The notes under the pieces were generated by a model, which was given only the letters and a program-made list of their open reading frames with translations, made no database searches and was not told the origin of the DNA. A program made the translations under genes and the position numbers. Of a DNA stretch of 33,341 nt, positions 17,201-23,887 are shown piece after piece. This DNA is from Lentisphaeria bacterium (GTDB taxonomy: Bacteria; Verrucomicrobiota; Lentisphaeria; Victivallales; UBA1829), in the NCBI GenBank assembly GCA_017524965.1, contig JAFXUM010000192.1:1-33341 (forward strand), read 5' to 3'. How positions within the stretch are numbered: the first letter of the stretch is position 1; every line of letters begins with the position of its first letter.

Positions 17201-17833
17201 GGAGACCATGACAGGGACGTCGCGTCTGCGGGATGCCATCGCCTCCTCGGCGGCAAAGAGCGCCGCCTTGCAGTTCAGCGTGTCGAATACGGTTTCGATC
17301 AGGAAAAGGTCCGCGCCCGCGTCGAGCATCGCCTCCATGCACGTCCGGTAGGTCGCGGCGAGCTCGTCGAACGTGACATCGCGGGCGGCGGGGTCCTCCA
17401 CGTCGGACGACATGCCGGCGGTGCGTCCGGTGGGGCCGACGCTTCCGGCGACGAGGCGCGGTTTGGAGAGATCGCGGGCGGTGAACTCGTCGGCGACCTC
17501 GCGGGCGTTGCGCGTCCCTGCGAACGCCAGGTCGTACACGCGGTCCTGCAACCCGTAGTCGAGCTGGGAGAAATAATTCGAGTTGAACGTGTTGGTCTCG
17601 ATGATGTCCGCCCCGGCCTCAAGATAGGCGCGGTGCACGGATTTCACCAGGTCGGGACGCGTGATGTTCAGCACGTCGTTGTCGCCGGTCAGCGGGACCG
17701 GATGCGACGCGAACTCGCCGCCGTTGAAGTCGGCCGCGGTCGGGTGTCCCGCCTGAAGCATCGTGCCCATGGCGCCGTCCAGGATGAGGATTTTTTGTGC
17801 TGCGAGAGATCGGATTTCCTGTAAGGTGAGCAT
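14234..17833 (-). CDS. metH: Cobalamin-dependent methionine synthase
   Basis: Transfers the methyl group of 5-methyl-THF through cobalamin to homocysteine. The 1199-residue protein shows all four modules: the homocysteine barrel with zinc ligands Cys247 and Cys310/Cys311, a pterin-binding barrel (FINIGERTNVAGS from about 356), the B12 cap and Rossmann domain with GDVHDIG and axial His762, and a C-terminal AdoMet reactivation domain (GIFPVER, SLADF, PAPGYPVLPDH). The residue numbers of the zinc site equal those of E. coli MetH. The second of two adjacent ATGs is chosen because GGAGG lies six bases before it; starting at 17836 is possible. The reactivation domain is divergent: the Arg before PAPGY in E. 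coli is Ala1105 here and the preceding segment is shorter. It heads the methionine/B12 block. Confidence 0.96.
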   Translation of the reverse strand: MLTLQEIRSLAAQKILILDGAMGTMLQAGHPTAADFNGGEFASHPVPLTGDNDVLNITRPDLVKSVHRAYLEAGADIIETNTFNSNYFSQLDYGLQDRVYDLAFAGTRNAREVADEFTARDLSKPRLVAGSVGPTGRTAGMSSDVEDPAARDVTFDELAATYRTCMEAMLDAGADLFLIETVFDTLNCKAALFAAEEAMASRRRDVPVMVSATLSDASGRLLSGQCAEAFLISVSHARNLFSVGFNCALGAEELRPHIAEMAAKSPFLVSAHPNAGLPDVEGKYTQTPEQMAAVIRSLADAGQLNIAGGCCGTTPAHIAAIAKALDGVKPRVPSPQPRLLRLSGLNAFTASRDKNFINIGERTNVAGSRKFLNIVKADDMPGAMAIARHQIENGAAIIDVNMDDALLDAPAAMKRFLLYAAGEPDIAAVPFMIDSSNWDVVRIALRCVQGRAIVNSISLKEGEEPFLAKAREIRRLGAAVLVMAFDEKGQADRYERRIETLSRSVKLLTGQAGFAEEDIVLDPNVFAVATGIAGHDDYAADFIRSVAELHRRFPLCGISGGISNVSFSFRGNDLIRGAIHTVFLKHAIDAGLTMGIVNAAQLGNYDMLPADLRDAVEAVVLNTSPGAGERLLELAASVKSAGATSKNEAETAPEWRSLPLAERIAASLVRGDDSFVDADMAEALAAYPDPMAIVEGPLMDGMRKTGELFGAGKMFLPQVVKTARVMKRAVAVLMPVIEASKSASSGAKCPVGVFATVKGDVHDIGKNIVSVVLQCNNCAIHDLGVMVPANEIADAAEREHADFVGLSGLITPSLDEMARTVAEFERRGLKIPILVGGAATSALHTALKLQPLYSGPVIHTTDASDSAVVVNTLMNPDKRGAYLESLRAFYDELTGKAAKRAVPELIPYADACAKASREKPFCPVPRYKPEEDPDAPEVETGHFFNASELAGRLDWDAFARAWKTPSEAAGNLIADAKKRLAEAKFSIESREGIFPVERLEGDSFKVFTSRHATLREDGAGDSAVITFPRAQTGDCRSLADFIGDWLGMFVLSVKVPATPGDDYVSLLDRTLANFLADAAASELFEFISTSFWGWRKESDPPSGIAPAPGYPVLPDHSLKREIFHLLDLFDIQDEFVELTSNFMMSPPSSVCAFVIPDPRADYRALGPIGNDQIAALAAARGFSVERMKVLLSQSHFPAK

Positions 17834-17901
17834 CATGTGCCTCCGTTGCATTCAAGAGAGATGACTTTGCGGCGGATTCGGCGGATTCGCGACCGGGAAG
17901 C

Positions 17902-17942
17902 CGGATAAACGAAACGCCGGAAGCTCCGCAAAGCCTCCGGCG
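17902..17942 (-). terminator. Intrinsic terminator after the lipoprotein gene
   Basis: Minus-strand CGCCGGA pairs with TCCGGCG (10 bp counting GGC/GCT inside) with loop TTTGCGGA, followed by CGTTTCGTTT. It separates the lipoprotein gene from metH. The remaining 17834-17901 stretch must hold the metH promoter, but I cannot point to a convincing one, nor to a SAM or cobalamin riboswitch. Confidence 0.65.
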
Positions 17943-17983
17943 GTATAGAACACGGTTCGAAGTGTCCGGGAGGACGCGCGGGA

Positions 17984-18595
17984 TCAGTCCTTCGACTCGA
18001 TCGAGATGTCGTCCGCATCCGCGGGAGCGTTCTTGTCAAGCGGGTCCTGCGTGACCACGGACACGCCGTTCTTGTCCACGGAACGGAAATCGGAGGTCTT
18101 CGACGTGGCGTCGGTAACGGGGACCGGTCCCATGCCGAGGACCTGATCGTGGAGTTCGCGCGCGACCTCCTGACGCTTGCGCTGGGTGGCTTCCTGTTCG
18201 ATGGCGGACTCCTCGGGATCCGGGAGCGGCTGGAGATTGATCACGATGTTGCTCTCGGTGAACCGCCATGCGCCGTTGGAGAGGAGTCCGATCGCGGGCA
18301 GGATGAAAATCCCGCCGATCGCGTCGATCTTGCCCGTGGTGCTGAGTTCGCTGTCGGCGGCGTAGAACGCGGTCCGGTACCCCGGCTTGTAGGCGGTGAT
18401 GAGGAGCGCATCCCTGGTCGGGACTTCGATGAACATCGGGGAAAGCATGTGGTATTCCGAGCCGTTCGCGATGACGGCGGCGTCGCTCGGCGTGACCGTC
18501 ACGGAAACGATCTGCTCTCCGCGGGCCAGGAAGGAGCAACCGGAAGTAAAGACGAGAAAGAGCGCGGCAAAGAATGCGAGAATCGTGTATTTCAT
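17984..18595 (-). CDS. Putative lipoprotein with PEGA-like domain, function unknown
   Basis: A 203-residue secreted protein. The N-terminus is a hydrophobic signal peptide ending FTSGC (Cys20), a slightly unusual lipobox because Thr rather than Leu is at -3. The next stretch, VTVTPSDAAVIANGSEYHM and EVPTRDALLITAYKPGYRT, has the beta-rich pattern of PEGA-like or carboxypeptidase-regulatory-like surface domains, often found in PVC-group envelope proteins. A hydrophobic patch (AIGGIFILPAIGLLSNGAW) follows. The last 60 residues are polar and probably disordered, ending in an acidic DADDISIESKD. AAAGGA precedes the start and a strong promoter lies 50 nt upstream. I do not recognise a specific family. 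Confidence 0.78.
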   Translation of the reverse strand: MKYTILAFFAALFLVFTSGCSFLARGEQIVSVTVTPSDAAVIANGSEYHMLSPMFIEVPTRDALLITAYKPGYRTAFYAADSELSTTGKIDAIGGIFILPAIGLLSNGAWRFTESNIVINLQPLPDPEESAIEQEATQRKRQEVARELHDQVLGMGPVPVTDATSKTSDFRSVDKNGVSVVTQDPLDKNAPADADDISIESKD

Positions 18596-18644
18596 ACGTG
18601 AAATCCTTTCAGGAGGAATAAGAAAAAGCGGAAAACGTCTTTAA

Positions 18645-18673
18645 AATATAGCGTAAAACGAAAAAGAATGCAA
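18645..18673 (-). promoter_or_regulatory. Sigma70-type promoter of the lipoprotein gene
   Basis: Minus-strand TTGCAT (18668-18673), a 17-nt spacer and TATATT (18645-18650). The rest of the 273-bp divergent region up to 18868 is AT-rich with several T-runs and contains the facing promoter-operator at 18776-18805; I see no gene there. Confidence 0.72.
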
Positions 18674-18775
18674 GCAGGAAACGTCTGTTTTCTTGAAAAA
18701 AATGTTTTTTTCCGGAGAATAACGCAGTTTTTTAAATAAACACGCACCTTTTTCGCTTTTTTCGGGAAAACGAGC

Positions 18776-18805
18776 TTGACAAATCCCGCGGCGGGATTAC
18801 ATTAT
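18776..18805 (+). promoter_or_regulatory. Promoter with palindromic operator filling the spacer, ahead of the U32-like array
   Basis: TTGACA (18776-18781) is followed directly by the perfect 17-bp palindrome AATCCCGCGGCGGGATT (18782-18798). The -10 would be TACATT (16-nt spacing) or CATTAT (18-nt spacing). Dyad symmetry exactly between -35 and -10 is the classical place for a repressor, or a MerR-type activator. It lies about 65-70 nt upstream of the first U32-like gene. Confidence 0.6.
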
Positions 18806-18868
18806 GGAAAGCATCCGAACAATACGATTCACTATTCAACCGTGTCTTATCCTGCCATACTGTCAAAT

Positions 18869-20014
18869 ATGAGCTCGAAAACGATTACCAGAACGAAATT
18901 CGCCGTCGGACATTACCTGACGGAAGATCCTGCCAGTCCGACATCATTCGCCGAACTGGCAAAACGCTTCGCCGACAGACTTCGCGAAGTCTATTTCCCG
19001 TGGCCCGGCCTTTCGAACGCCCGCGCGAAAGTTTACGACAAGCCGGACGACGAAGCGCGCATCGTGACCGATTTGAAATACTGCCGCGAACACGGCATGA
19101 AGCTGGATATTCTGGCGAACGCGACCTGCTACGGAGAAAAATCTTTCACGGAGGAGCAGCGGCTTCAGATCACCGGGATCATCAAACATCTCGACGAACT
19201 CGGCCTGTACCCCGAGATCGTCACGACCACATCGCCGTATATCGCGAAGGTATTCAAGGTCAATTTTCCCGATATCGAGGTCCGCGCCTCCGTCAATATG
19301 CGTCTTCGGAACACTCTGGCGCTCGAATATCTCGCACCGCTTTACGATTCCTACTACATTTGCCGCGACGTCCAGCGCGACCTGCCGACGTTCCGGAAGA
19401 TGGCCGCATGGTGCCACGACCACGGCAAAAAACTCTGCATGCTGGCGAACAGCGGCTGCGTGCGGAACTGCCCGTGGCAGGTCTTCCATGAAACGCTTCT
19501 TTCCCACAAGTTCGTCTCGGCCTTCCCGGAAATGCTCGAACAGAATATCGAACTTGTTTGCAACCATATCTTCATGAAAAACAGGCAGATTTCCGAATTC
19601 ATGCGTTGCACGTGGATCCGGCCGGAAGACATCCATGTGTTCGAGCCCGAGCTTGAGACGATCAAGCTTTCCACCCGCGAAGCAAAATATCCGCACGAGA
19701 TCGTGGCCGCTTATGTGAGCGGCGACTATGACGGCGACCTGCTCCGCCTGATGGACCCGTACCACGGTTATTCGTTCCGTCCGAACCGCCTCGACAACAA
19801 ATCGTTCCCCGCCGACTGGGTGACCAGCGGGATCGCTGCGAAATGCGCGGAAAACTGCGTCCACTGCGGCAAATGCGAAGAGGTCATGCGGAACGCGCTG
19901 AAATACGACGTCAACCACGAACTGCGGGCATCCTCCCTCTCTTTCACCAATAACTTTTATTTGAAGGCTCCCGAACGGATACATCCCGTCAAGCTGGGGC
20001 CGGATTTCAAATGA
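18869..20014 (+). CDS. U32/PrtC-like cysteine-rich protein, paralogue 1
   Basis: A 381-residue protein resembling the collagenase-like PrtC/U32 group (the superfamily that also holds UbiU, UbiV, RlhA and TrhP). Conserved stretches are EVYFPWPG at 40-47, NATCYGE at 84-90, TTTSPYIA at 119-126, RASVNMR at 139-145, ICRDVQRDLPT at 164-174, CMLANSGCVRNCPW with Cys197 and Cys201, WIRPEDIH at 249-256, and a terminal Cys326-x3-Cys330-x2-Cys333-x2-Cys336 cluster. The cysteines suggest an iron-sulfur centre. The frame is open back to 18776, but MSSKTITRTKFAVGHYL matches the starts of the two downstream paralogues, so ATG 18869 is used although no strong SD is seen. Peptidase activity should not be assumed, since several U32 members are hydroxylation enzymes. 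Confidence 0.68.
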   Translation: MSSKTITRTKFAVGHYLTEDPASPTSFAELAKRFADRLREVYFPWPGLSNARAKVYDKPDDEARIVTDLKYCREHGMKLDILANATCYGEKSFTEEQRLQITGIIKHLDELGLYPEIVTTTSPYIAKVFKVNFPDIEVRASVNMRLRNTLALEYLAPLYDSYYICRDVQRDLPTFRKMAAWCHDHGKKLCMLANSGCVRNCPWQVFHETLLSHKFVSAFPEMLEQNIELVCNHIFMKNRQISEFMRCTWIRPEDIHVFEPELETIKLSTREAKYPHEIVAAYVSGDYDGDLLRLMDPYHGYSFRPNRLDNKSFPADWVTSGIAAKCAENCVHCGKCEEVMRNALKYDVNHELRASSLSFTNNFYLKAPERIHPVKLGPDFK

Positions 20015-20094
20015 AAGCGGCAGAAAGACGGTCGCACCAACGGCCCGGTTGAGACGGAAAGCCTCCCATTCATGAACTACCCCCCCCGGTAAAA

Positions 20095-20358
20095 ATGAGC
20101 ACGGAAAAAGCAGACAGAACCCAGTTCGCAAACGGTCACTTCCTGACGGGAAAGCAGGACGATCCGAAGTCTTTTCCGGAACTGGCCAGACGCTATGCAC
20201 CCGGACTCCGCGAGGTCTGTTCCGCATGGCCGGGACTTCCGAACGGCCGCGCCCGTCTCCACAAACGGGAGAACGACGGCAGCTTCTCCCTGCCGGCGCC
20301 GGAACGGAAGGTCCCTGCCGGGCTTGAAATGACGTCCGCGCTCAAGACCGCGGCTTGA
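20095..20358 (+). pseudogene. Truncated fourth U32-like paralogue (N-terminal stump)
   Basis: The 87-codon frame begins MSTEKADRTQFANGHFLTG and continues with SFPELARRYAPGLREV and AWPGLPNGRARL, matching residues 1-53 of paralogue 1 almost position by position (SFAELAKRFADRLREV, PWPGLSNARAKV). After about residue 58 similarity ends and the frame finishes in unrelated sequence. None of the cysteine motifs is present. A run of eight C residues lies just upstream (20081-20088). It looks like a relic of duplication followed by deletion, though a short expressed protein cannot be excluded. The promoter-like TATAAT of paralogue 2 starts right after it. Confidence 0.7.
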
Positions 20359-20369
20359 AAACGATATTA

Positions 20370-20375
20370 TATAAT
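20370..20375 (+). promoter_or_regulatory. Possible -10 element ahead of paralogue 2
   Basis: A consensus TATAAT lies 33 nt upstream of the paralogue 2 start codon. No -35 at the right distance is clear (TTGAAA at 20355 is only 9 nt away), so this could be an activator-dependent promoter or chance. Confidence 0.35.
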
Positions 20376-20408
20376 GCTACATATTTGAAAACAACAAGGA
20401 TTCCACTC

Positions 20409-21557
20409 ATGAACTGGCAAACCTATCAGCTGACGAACAAACCAGTCAGGATTCCGACGCGGGACGAGATCGAGGCCCGCAGGAAATACGCATTCGGGTA
20501 CTTTTTCGAGAAACGCGGAGGCCGCACGTTCCGCGACCTCGTCGAACAGTATGCGCCATTCCTGAAAGAAGTTTATTTCCCGTGGCCGGGACTGCGCTCA
20601 GCCCGCGAGCTGGACAAGGATATCGCTCCGCTCCGCAGGAAACTCATTGATGACCTGAAGTTCTGCCGCTCGAAAGGTCTTGCCCTCGACCTGCTGGTTA
20701 ACGCGACATGCTACGGGGACACGGCGCTCACGTCCGTGCAGCGGGAGGAATACTTCGGCCATTTGAAGGAGCTCTCCTCGTTCGGACTCATGCCGGAAAT
20801 CGTCACGACCACGTCGCCGTACATCGCGACGATCACGAAGAAATTCGATGCGTCCGTGGACCGCAGAGCATCCGTCAACATGCGGCTGAACTCGACTCTC
20901 GCGATGGAATACGTCGCCGAAACGTTCGATTCGTTCTACATCTGCCGCGATCTCCAGCGCGACCTGCCGACCGTGAAAATGTTCGCCGAATGGGGGAAAA
21001 AGAACGGCAAGGGTATCTGCATGCTGGCGAACAGCGGCTGTCTGCGCTATTGCCCGTGGCAGACGTTCCACGAAACACTCCTCGCCCATGATTTCCGGCA
21101 TATCCAGGGAGAAATGAGGAAACTCGACTTGCCGTCGACCCTGTGCGTCGGAATCGTCCAGTCCAAGCAGTATGAGGAGATACTCCGCGCCTCCTGGATC
21201 CGCCCCGAGGACCTGTACCGATACGAACCGTATATCTCCGTCTTCAAGCTCTCAACCCGCGAAGCCGACCGTCCCGACCTGATCCTGCAGGCATATACCT
21301 CGCGCTCCTTCAACGGCGATCTGCTCCTGCTTCTGGATCCGGGTTTTTCGTTCATGGTCCGCCCGTATGTCTTTGATAACAAGGAGTTCCCGAAAGAATG
21401 GAGCGAAGGGAAGATCGCAGGAAAATGCGCGAGCAACTGCACGCACTGCGGCAAATGCACCGAAGTCATGAATCTCGTTTTCAAGCGCAGTCCGAACCTG
21501 CCGCCTCCGCCCAAGTATTCCATGGCTCCTTATAAGCCGCTCGTCATCCCGGATTAA
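20409..21557 (+). CDS. U32/PrtC-like cysteine-rich protein, paralogue 2
   Basis: The 382-residue protein is clearly related to paralogues 1 and 3 throughout. It carries EVYFPWPG at 54-61, NATCYGD at 98-104, EIVTTTSPYIA at 130-140, RASVNMR at 153-159, YICRDLQRDLPT at 177-188, CMLANSGCLRYCPW with Cys211 and Cys215, WIRPEDLY at 263-270, KLSTR at 280-284 and the Cys340-x3-Cys344-x2-Cys347-x2-Cys350 cluster. Its N-terminus is about 15 residues longer than in the others (MNWQTYQLTNKPVRIPTRDE). The ATG at 20409 is preceded by AAGGA. The C-terminal tail is proline-rich and unlike the others. Conservation of the same six cysteines in all three copies argues that each is functional. Substrate and reaction are unknown. 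Confidence 0.68.
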   Translation: MNWQTYQLTNKPVRIPTRDEIEARRKYAFGYFFEKRGGRTFRDLVEQYAPFLKEVYFPWPGLRSARELDKDIAPLRRKLIDDLKFCRSKGLALDLLVNATCYGDTALTSVQREEYFGHLKELSSFGLMPEIVTTTSPYIATITKKFDASVDRRASVNMRLNSTLAMEYVAETFDSFYICRDLQRDLPTVKMFAEWGKKNGKGICMLANSGCLRYCPWQTFHETLLAHDFRHIQGEMRKLDLPSTLCVGIVQSKQYEEILRASWIRPEDLYRYEPYISVFKLSTREADRPDLILQAYTSRSFNGDLLLLLDPGFSFMVRPYVFDNKEFPKEWSEGKIAGKCASNCTHCGKCTEVMNLVFKRSPNLPPPPKYSMAPYKPLVIPD

Positions 21558-21606
21558 CGGCCCCAGTCCGATGCCAGGCAGCCTCCCCAAGTGAAAGGAT
21601 TGCACA

Positions 21607-22701
21607 ATGAATGAAAAGCCTCGACAGCCCAAAAAGAAATTCGCGGTCGGCCATTTCTACAACAACAGCCATTGTGTTTTTCAGGATGTGGCCGGGCGTT
21701 ATCTGGATCATATTCAGGAGATCTTCTTCTCCTGGCCGGAACTGAAAAACGCCCGCAAAATGACGGGCGACCCGGAAGCTCTGAAAGACCTGATCGCCGC
21801 CGACATGCGCTGGGCCCGGTCCAAAGGGCTTTCGCTCGATCTGCTCATCAACGCCATGTGCTACGGCGACGAGGCGTTCACGCCGGAGCAGCACGCCCGC
21901 GTGATCGGGGCGCTCGCCGACATGGACCGCCGAGGCATCCTGCCGGAGACCGTCACGGTCATCTCGCCGTATCTGGCGCAGATCATCAAGCGCGAATTCC
22001 CGAAGATCGACATCCGGGCGTCCGTGAATGCACGCGTAGACAGCATCATCTCCATGGAATACATGGCGCCGATGTTCGACTCCTATTACATCAGCCGCGA
22101 CCTTCAGCGCGATCTGCCCACGCTCCGCGCGTTCCGCAAATGGACCCGCGACCACGGCAAGAAGCTGTGCATGCTCGTGAACGGAAGCTGCCTGCGGAAC
22201 TGCCCGTTCCACTTCTTCCACGAGACGCTCAATTCGCACGGACTGGACCGGACCGTGGCGGAAACGAAACGCACGGGCATCCAGCCGTCGCGCTGCATCA
22301 ACATGTACATGAAGAAACAGTACGAGGAGATCCTGCGTTCGTCCTGGATCCGTCCCGAGGACCTGCACATCTACGAAGACGAGGTCGACGTGGTCAAGCT
22401 CTCGACCCGCACCGTGCCCGATCCCGAACGCATCGTCCGCGCCTACTGCGAACGCAGCTACGACGGAAACCTGCTGCGCCTGCTCGACCCGGTCTACACG
22501 TTCTTCTTCCGTCCGTACATCCTCGACAACAAACGGTTCCCGGCCGACTGGGCGGAAAGCGGCATCGGCGGCAAATGCGCCACCAGCTGCACGCACTGCG
22601 GACGCTGCACGGAAGTCCTGTCGAAAGTCCTGGTCGTCGATCCCGAGTTCGGGAAAGCAAGGGCCGCGGACTTCCATTTCGTCCCGAAGATGAAGTTCTG
22701 A
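21607..22701 (+). CDS. U32/PrtC-like cysteine-rich protein, paralogue 3
   Basis: A 364-residue protein, the most divergent of the three: FFSWPEL replaces YFPWPGL, NAMCYGD replaces NATCYG, and ISRD replaces ICRD, so that Cys is not essential to the family. It keeps the SPY motif, RASVNAR, RDLQRDLPT, the Cys195-x3-Cys199 pair (GSCLRNCP), WIRPEDLH at 247-254, KLSTR, and the terminal Cys324-x3-Cys328-x2-Cys331-x2-Cys334 cluster. The start ATG has AAAGGA eight bases upstream and lies 49 nt after paralogue 2, so the two are probably co-transcribed. A glycosyltransferase gene begins 50 nt downstream. Divergence among the copies suggests different substrates rather than recent dosage duplication. Confidence 0.68.
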   Translation: MNEKPRQPKKKFAVGHFYNNSHCVFQDVAGRYLDHIQEIFFSWPELKNARKMTGDPEALKDLIAADMRWARSKGLSLDLLINAMCYGDEAFTPEQHARVIGALADMDRRGILPETVTVISPYLAQIIKREFPKIDIRASVNARVDSIISMEYMAPMFDSYYISRDLQRDLPTLRAFRKWTRDHGKKLCMLVNGSCLRNCPFHFFHETLNSHGLDRTVAETKRTGIQPSRCINMYMKKQYEEILRSSWIRPEDLHIYEDEVDVVKLSTRTVPDPERIVRAYCERSYDGNLLRLLDPVYTFFFRPYILDNKRFPADWAESGIGGKCATSCTHCGRCTEVLSKVLVVDPEFGKARAADFHFVPKMKF

Positions 22702-22751
22702 ACCGGAACGGGAGAATCATTTTTCCCGGAACGCCCTGAAGAAAAGATAAA

Positions 22752-23570
22752 ATGACACAGTCTCCGTTATTCACTGTAGTTCTGGCCGGGTATCAGACCG
22801 AGCCGTATCTGCGGAAAGCTTTGGACTCCATTGCGAGCCAGACATTCCGCAATTTCGAGGTCATCTGCTACGTGGAGGAATCGACCGACCGTTCGCTCGA
22901 AATCTGCCGGGCAGAAGCGGAACGGGATCCCCGGTTCAAAGTCGTGACCGGACCGAAAAGCGGATGCGTGGGACCGACGCGCAATTACGGGATAGATCAT
23001 GCTTCCGGGGAATATATCGTCTTCGTGGACGGAGACGACTGGATTATGGAAGACATGCTGGAAAAATTGTCGGTCAAGCTCGAACAAACCGGCCCCCTTG
23101 ATGTTCTGGCTTTCGCCTGCGTCAGCGTTTCCGACGAGGATGCGGATTTGAAAACCACGCCGAAGCTTTCCAATTTTTCCGCCCGGGACACGGACACGTT
23201 GTTTTCCGGGCCGGACGCCATCAGGCGTTCCGGGCGGAACGGCGGACAGTTTTTCGCGTACACGGTCCTGAATACCTATCGTACCGCCTTCCTGCGGGAA
23301 AACCATCTGCATCAGCCGGGGGGAATACTGGAAGATTTCGCATGGATGCCGCATGTATGGTATCACGCAAAACGAATGGCATATCTGGACGAGGTCTTTT
23401 ATGTCTACCGGCGCAGACCCGGTTCTCTTACGACGGAAGCCTCCGCCCGCGTCATTCACGACATCGCGAAAACGGTTCTGCCGGGCCTGCTTGACCTGAT
23501 ATCGGCAGAACCGGTTCCCGAAGACATCCTTACCATCTGGAGCAACCAGTGGATTGCCGTGTTTTACTGA
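22752..23570 (+). CDS. Family 2 glycosyltransferase, interrupted by an in-frame TGA
   Basis: A GT-A fold glycosyltransferase of 272 residues before the stop. The N-terminus FTVVLAGYQTEPYLRKALDS, the nucleotide-binding stretch through GPTRNYGIDHASGEYIVF, and the metal-binding DGDDW at 93-97 are typical of GT2. The segment ILEDFAWMPHVW, with its acidic pair, resembles the acceptor or catalytic ED region. The frame continues past the TGA at 23568-23570 for another 80 codons of plausible sequence, so the protein was probably about 350 residues. The core catalytic domain is intact, so a shortened enzyme may still work. It likely adds sugars to a surface polysaccharide. It sits 50 nt after the U32-like array with no terminator between, so co-transcription is possible. 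The SD is weak. Confidence 0.75.
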   Translation: MTQSPLFTVVLAGYQTEPYLRKALDSIASQTFRNFEVICYVEESTDRSLEICRAEAERDPRFKVVTGPKSGCVGPTRNYGIDHASGEYIVFVDGDDWIMEDMLEKLSVKLEQTGPLDVLAFACVSVSDEDADLKTTPKLSNFSARDTDTLFSGPDAIRRSGRNGGQFFAYTVLNTYRTAFLRENHLHQPGGILEDFAWMPHVWYHAKRMAYLDEVFYVYRRRPGSLTTEASARVIHDIAKTVLPGLLDLISAEPVPEDILTIWSNQWIAVFY

Positions 23571-23810
23571 TTCATGTTCCATCCCGTCAGCTCCAGAAAG
23601 ATCGGGGACGACGACCGGCTGGATGCCCTGAACGCGCTGTTTGCGGAGAACGGGAAGAAACGGTTCCTGCGTCTTTTATCTTATGCCACCTTCCCGAAAC
23701 GCCTCGCCCGCCCCCTGATCCTGCTTGCGGCAAAAGGATTCCTGTTTCCCGCAAAAGTCTATTTCCGCAATCTCTATTATCCCCTGATAGAACGGAGAAG
23801 CAAGGCATGA
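23571..23810 (+). pseudogene. C-terminal continuation of the interrupted glycosyltransferase
   Basis: This stretch is in the same frame as the upstream glycosyltransferase, separated only by one TGA. It encodes FMFHPVSSRKIGDDDRLDALN and then a basic hydrophobic tail (FPKRLARPLILLAAKGFLF) ending ERRSKA, which looks like the amphipathic membrane-binding end of many GT2 enzymes. An ATG at 23574 could restart translation, but no SD precedes it. The simplest reading is a nonsense mutation or a sequencing error. Confidence 0.6.
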
Positions 23811-23887
23811 ACTGGCGGCGGGACTCTACCGCGTGGAACCTGATGCGCGAAAAGTCAAAACGCTGACCGTCAAGCCGAAAAACAAGT

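Noticed and set aside
14249-17824. 1191-codon plus-strand frame opposite metH
   Set aside because: Mirror of the GC-rich metH frame; composition is biased and no domain is recognisable.
17834-17983. SAM or cobalamin riboswitch upstream of metH
   Set aside because: The only clear structure is the terminator of the preceding gene; no conserved riboswitch boxes were seen.
23568-23570. TGA as selenocysteine codon in the glycosyltransferase
   Set aside because: No SECIS-like hairpin is apparent just downstream and GT2 enzymes are not known selenoproteins.
23807-23887. Protein-like fragment (GLYRVEPDARKVKTLTVKPK) after the glycosyltransferase
   Set aside because: It reads like a gene end in another frame, but has no start or upstream continuation and runs into the channel gene; possibly a relic, too short to call.
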